DNA from: Frankiaceae bacterium
Lineage (GTDB): Bacteria > Actinomycetota > Actinomycetes > JADGOU01
DNA: 9,561 nt
Direction: 5' to 3'
NCBI GenBank assembly: GCA_017882835.1
Contig: JADGOU010000090.1
Coordinates: forward strand, 1-9,561
The translations under genes were made by a program, and so were the position numbers. The notes beneath the pieces are model-generated. The model saw only the letters and a program-made list of their open reading frames with translations, was not told the DNA's origin and ran no database searches. Of the stretch, positions 7,129 through 9,561 are shown one piece after another; the stretch's first letter is position 1; every line of letters begins with the position of its first letter.

Positions 7129-7146
7129 CCGGATAGCCGGGTAGCC
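7117..7146 (+). repeat. 8-bp tandem repeat (GTAGCCGG) spanning the S9 peptidase stop codon
   Basis: Units are GTAGCCGG (7117), GTAGCCGG (7125), ATAGCCGG (7133) and partial GTAGCC (7141). The second unit supplies the TAG stop at 7126-7128. Because the period is 8, successive TAGs fall in all three frames (7118, 7126, 7134). Confidence 0.9.
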
Positions 7147-7170
7147 CGGCCTACGATTCCCGCAGCCGGC

Positions 7171-7176
7171 GGAGGT
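7171..7176 (+). promoter_or_regulatory. Probable ribosome binding site for the HAD-fold gene
   Basis: GGAGGT lies 12 nt before GTG 7189. The spacing is long, but no better site exists and the HAD motif demands a start close to 7189. Confidence 0.45.
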
Positions 7177-7188
7177 GCAGGTGCGGCA

Positions 7189-7677
7189 GTGCGGCCAGTG
7201 CTCTATCTCGACGTCGACGGCGTCCTCAACGTGCTGCGCGAGCGCAGTCCGCACTGGGCTGACCTGACGGGCCACGATGTCGCGCTGGCGGGCCGGACCT
7301 ACCGGCTCTACCTGTCCCGCACGATGGGCGAGACGCTGGCCGCGTTGCCGGTGGATATCCGCTGGGCGACAACCTGGGCCGAAGCCGCGGACCACTTCAT
7401 CGCCCCCTTGGTCGGCTTGGCCGCCGGCCTGCCGGTCGCCTGCCGGCCAGTGGCCAGTGACTCGCGGTACAAGTCGGCGGCGATCCGCCGGCAGGTCGCG
7501 GCCGAGCGGCGCCCGTTCGTGTGGGTGGACGATGAGGCCATCGCCGAGGACGACTTCGCCTGGGCGGAGCGGCTCGCCGTACCGAGCTTGTTCGTCCGAC
7601 CCGACCCGACCGAGGGGCTGACGCCGGAGCAGCTGACCACCATCGAGGAGTTCGTGACGTCCTTCGCCGACGGCTGA
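7189..7677 (+). CDS. HAD-fold phosphatase-like protein (HAD_SAK-type domain)
   Basis: 162 aa from GTG 7189. The first strand carries HAD motif I, LYLDVDGVLN, with nucleophile and acid Asp8 and Asp10. Motif II is in IRWATTW (Thr61 or Thr62), a candidate motif III Lys is Lys95 in RYKSAAIRR, and motif IV is WVDDE with Asp114 and Asp115. The closing pattern SLFVRPDPTEGLTPEQL is typical of the small actinobacterial 'HAD domain in Swiss Army Knife RNA repair proteins' group (PF18143). All catalytic acids look present, so phosphohydrolase activity is plausible, but the substrate is unknown. The gene starts 60 bp after the S9 peptidase gene on the same strand and could be co-transcribed with it. It ends only 4 bp from the end of the convergent FAH-family gene. 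A GTG at 7198 is a less likely start because it leaves only a stub of the first strand. Confidence 0.8.
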   Translation: MRPVLYLDVDGVLNVLRERSPHWADLTGHDVALAGRTYRLYLSRTMGETLAALPVDIRWATTWAEAADHFIAPLVGLAAGLPVACRPVASDSRYKSAAIRRQVAAERRPFVWVDDEAIAEDDFAWAERLAVPSLFVRPDPTEGLTPEQLTTIEEFVTSFADG

Positions 7678-7681
7678 GGGG

Positions 7682-8629
7682 TCAGGAGCGTCCGCCAGCG
7701 CGCAGCGGGATGGGCTCCGGTGCGGCGGTGATTCGGCTGCGGATGCTGCCGAGCTGGCCAACTGCCAGCTCCACCTCATCACCGGGGCGCAGCCACGGAT
7801 ATCGCTGCTCGCCGTGCACAGCCGACAGCTCGAGGATGCAGCCGGTCCCCACGGTGCCGCTGCCGATGACGTCGCCGGGGAGCAGTCGGGTGCCGCGGGA
7901 GGCATAAGCCAGCAGCTGACCGAACGACCAGTACAGGTCGGCCAGGTTGCCTGCGCTGTAGGGCCGGCCGTTGACCGAGGCGGTCATCCGTAGGTCGAAA
8001 GCCGCACCCTGACGTAACGGCGCGAGCTCGTCCGAAGTGACCAGCACCGGGCCGAAGCTGGTGGCCCCATCCTTGCCCTTGACCGGCCCCAACCGCTGGC
8101 GCATCTCTCGCGCCTGCAGGTCGCGGGCGCTCCAGTCGCACAGCAGGAGATAGCCGCTGATGTGTTCCTCGGCGGTGTCCGGATGCAGATCGGCACCGCC
8201 GCGGCCGATCACCGCGGCCACCTCGAGCTCGTAGTCGAACTGCTGCGACCCCGGCGAGATGGGGATGTCGTCGTTCGGGCCGCGTACCGCCGCCGGGTTG
8301 GTGAAGTAGAAGACCGGCAGCTCGTACCAGTCCGGGTCCATCGCCTGGCCGTGCGCCTGGCGGGCCGTGCGGACATGGGCCTCAAAGGCCATGAAGTCGC
8401 GGATCGACGGCGGCAGCGGAATCGGCGCCCGCAGCCGGACCTCGGCCTGCGCGACCACCTCGGCCGGGTCGTTGACCGCCTGCTGGGCCGCCGTGGCCAG
8501 CCGCTCCCCGTCGTCGCCGAGCAGGTCGAGCAGCCGAACCGGCTCGCGCAGCCCGTGGACCAGCCCGTCGCGGACCACCCCGACGCGCTCGCTGCCGTCG
8601 GCCGGGGAGACGTAGGTAGCCCAGCGCAT
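7682..8629 (-). CDS. Fumarylacetoacetate hydrolase (FAH) family protein
   Basis: 315 aa from ATG at 8629-8627, with GAGGAG 9 nt upstream. A short N-terminal domain (RWATYVSPADGSERVGVVRDG) is followed by the FAH core: RDFMAFEAHVRTAR (catalytic-type Glu83 and His85), metal-binding Glu134 and Glu136 in FDYELEVAAVIG, Asp165 in LLCDWSARDLQ, KGKDGATSFGPVLVT (Lys187), and RMTASVNGRPYSAGN followed by GDVIGSGTVGTGC. Members hydrolyse or isomerise beta-diketo acids, decarboxylate oxaloacetate-type acids, or open catechol ring-cleavage products, with Mg2+ or Mn2+. The exact substrate cannot be read from the sequence. The reading frame stays open 5' of the ATG into the frameshifted amidase remnant, giving a 451-codon ORF from 9037, but the conserved N-terminus and the SD support the start at 8629. 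It is probably the second gene of an old amidase-FAH operon. Confidence 0.88.
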   Translation of the reverse strand: MRWATYVSPADGSERVGVVRDGLVHGLREPVRLLDLLGDDGERLATAAQQAVNDPAEVVAQAEVRLRAPIPLPPSIRDFMAFEAHVRTARQAHGQAMDPDWYELPVFYFTNPAAVRGPNDDIPISPGSQQFDYELEVAAVIGRGGADLHPDTAEEHISGYLLLCDWSARDLQAREMRQRLGPVKGKDGATSFGPVLVTSDELAPLRQGAAFDLRMTASVNGRPYSAGNLADLYWSFGQLLAYASRGTRLLPGDVIGSGTVGTGCILELSAVHGEQRYPWLRPGDEVELAVGQLGSIRSRITAAPEPIPLRAGGRS

Positions 8630-8638
8630 AGCCACTCG

Positions 8639-8644
8639 CTCCTC
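8639..8644 (-). promoter_or_regulatory. Ribosome binding site for the FAH-family gene
   Basis: On the minus strand GAGGAG precedes ATG 8629 by 9 nt and overlaps the original stop codon of the amidase gene (TGA, 8645-8643), the arrangement of translationally coupled genes. Confidence 0.7.
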
Positions 8645-9497
8645 ACTGGATGCCGGACGGAGTCGGGACGGCGAACACGTGTTGCTCGAAGGCGTGCGCG
8701 CCCGCAGCAGCGTCGATTCCGCGCCGAGTCGGCCGACGAGCATCATGCCCAGCGGCAACCCGGCGGACATCGCGCACGGCACGTTGATGGCTGGATGGCC
8801 GGTCACGTCGTACGGCGCCGTGTTGGCGATCATCTCCAGTCCCCGGCCAACCCGGTCCGCTGTCGTGGCGTCCGGACCAGGCAGCAGGGTTGCCTTCATC
8901 GGCAGCGTCGGCAGCACCAGCAGGTCGGCGTCGGCGAGCGCCGAGTCGTAGGCGGCGGCGAGCTCCCGGCTGAGGTTGCGCGCGCGGGAGTAGTGCCGAC
9001 CGTACGCGCTGTCCGCCAGCCACTGGCCGGCCAGCACGGTCAGCTTGACCGTCTCGGACAGCTCATCGCCCCGGGCGCGGCGCCCCGCGGAAGGCGGTCA
9101 GCAAGCCGGTGGTGTAGCGGCCCTTCCAGTTGGTGCCCATCCCTTCACCGGCCACCATCAGCGCGGTGGCGCCCTCGATGGCAATCGCGTTCCACAGGTG
9201 CAGACCGTCGCGGTGCCAGGGAATCGACACCTCGCTCACCTGTGCGCCCAGTGTCTCGTAGGCCCGAGCCGCCGTGCGTACCGCTGCGTCGACGTCCGGC
9301 TCGCTCAGCCCCGGTACGTCGAACCCCTCCCGAACCAGGGCAAGGTGCAGACCACGCACGTCACCGGTCAACGCAGCCAGGTAGTCCGCCGACTCTGCCG
9401 CAGTTCCGCCCTGCCGTGGGTCTGCACCATCAGGTCCAGCGATGGCCTGGAGCAGCGGGGCTGAAGCAGCAATGGAACGGCCAGTGGCGGTTAGGGG
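8643..9497 (-). pseudogene. Amidase remnant: 5'-truncated, two frameshifts
   Basis: Read on the minus strand in three frames, this gives about 285 residues of amidase-signature-family sequence: LLQAIAGPDGADPRQ, LALVREGFDVPGLSEPDVD and GEGMGTNWKGRYTTGLL; then, in a second frame, DELSETVKLTVLAGQW, ADLLVLPTLPMKATLLPGPD and ANTAPYDVTGHPAINVPC; and in a third, AHAFEQHVFAVPTPSGIQ and the stop at 8643. The first switch is at a C4 run (9069-9072), consistent with one extra base, since frame one ends at TGA 9065-9063. The second is at 8699-8702, where LLRA-AHAFEQ needs one more base (GCGGCG has become GCGCG). The N-terminal half, which in this family holds the catalytic Lys-Ser-Ser, is absent: the frame meets TAA at 9515-9513 right upstream. 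Truncation plus two indels makes real decay likelier than sequencing error, though the indels alone could be errors. The family hydrolyses aliphatic or aryl amides. Confidence 0.75.
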
Positions 9498-9498
9498 T

Positions 9499-9525
9499 GG
9501 AGAACCGCCTGGTTAGCGGCTCTCC
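9499..9525 (-). terminator. Hairpin, probable intrinsic terminator or recombination scar on the minus strand
   Basis: A 10-bp stem (GGAGAGCCGC / GCGGTTCTCC as read on the minus strand) with one G-U pair closes a 7-nt loop (TAACCAG). It lies 5 nt after a TGA on the same strand. No U-tract follows, as is common in actinobacteria. On the plus strand the same pair would be an A-C mismatch, which favours minus-strand function. Confidence 0.45.
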
Positions 9526-9530
9526 GCTGG

Positions 9531-9561
9531 TCAGGGGGCCTTGGCCAGGACGGTTTCGGCG
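9531..9561 (-). CDS. C-terminal end of an unidentified minus-strand gene (partial)
   Basis: The minus strand from the window edge reads AETVLAKAP and then TGA (9533-9531). The hairpin that follows and the loss of amidase similarity at this point suggest the end of another gene, cut by the window. Only 9 residues are visible, so no family can be named. Another frame through the same bases is also open, so this is weakly supported. Confidence 0.25.
   Translation of the reverse strand, partial: AETVLAKAP

Noticed and set aside
7141..7154. GTAGCCCGGCCTAC considered as a terminator between the S9 and HAD genes
   Set aside because: The stem is only 4 bp without a U-tract, and it overlaps the 8-bp repeat array.
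4987..7905. Long minus-strand open frames (480 and 491 codons) opposite the S9 peptidase and HAD genes
   Set aside because: They have no domain motifs, and the plus-strand proteins have intact catalytic residues throughout. Long antisense frames are normal at this base composition.
9045..9464. Plus-strand 139-codon frame opposite the amidase remnant
   Set aside because: The minus strand carries clear amidase sequence here; the plus-strand product has no recognisable features.
1..9561. CRISPR arrays, tRNA or rRNA genes, insertion sequences, toxin-antitoxin or phage-defence modules
   Set aside because: I saw no spaced direct repeats, no tRNA-like cloverleaf, no transposase motifs and no defence-type domains. 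The ATP-grasp and amidotransferase genes fit metabolism better than defence.

Overview
The window is very GC-rich, with third codon positions almost always G or C. It carries typical high-GC Gram-positive families: a DUF2277 protein, a GCS2 carboxylate-amine ligase, circularly permuted ATP-grasp, and a HAD_SAK-like phosphatase fold. It therefore looks like chromosomal DNA of an actinobacterium. The genus cannot be told from the sequence.

Layout. 37-279 (+): small DUF2277 protein. 379-693 (+): stand-alone Lrp/AsnC ligand-binding (RAM) domain without a DNA-binding domain. 802-7128 (+): three tightly coupled genes. The first is a two-domain ligase (GCS2 carboxylate-amine ligase joined to a circularly permuted type 2 ATP-grasp). 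The second is a class II glutamine amidotransferase/asparagine-synthetase-like enzyme most like the N-acetylglutaminylglutamine (NAGGN) amidotransferase. The third is a cytosolic S9 prolyl-oligopeptidase-type serine peptidase. The first pair overlaps by 20 nt; the second shares one base between stop and start. 7189-7677 (+): small HAD-fold protein. The rest is on the minus strand: an intact fumarylacetoacetate hydrolase family gene (7682-8629), preceded by the remnant of an amidase gene (8643 to about 9497) with two frameshifts and no N-terminal half. A hairpin (9499-9525) and the last codons of an unidentified gene (9531-9561) close the window.

How the genes may work together. In the known NAGGN osmolyte 'trio', a GNAT/ATP-grasp synthetase makes the acetylated dipeptide, an AsnO-like amidotransferase amidates its C-terminus, and an M42-family hydrolase accompanies them. 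Here the amidotransferase is kept, but the synthetase slot holds a GCS2/ATP-grasp double ligase and the hydrolase slot an S9 peptidase. My inference is an analogous, probably undescribed pathway: one polypeptide makes two amide bonds to build a small glutamyl-type peptide, the amidotransferase caps it as a carboxamide, and the S9 enzyme trims or recycles it. The product is unknown. The RAM-domain protein just upstream could be an amino-acid sensor for the operon.

Other points. The ligase has no ATG, GTG or TTG start that keeps its conserved first motif, so it uses a rare start codon or has lost one base. Short perfect or near-perfect tandem repeats (periods 12, 15, 18 and 8 bp) lie at the ends of the operon's genes.
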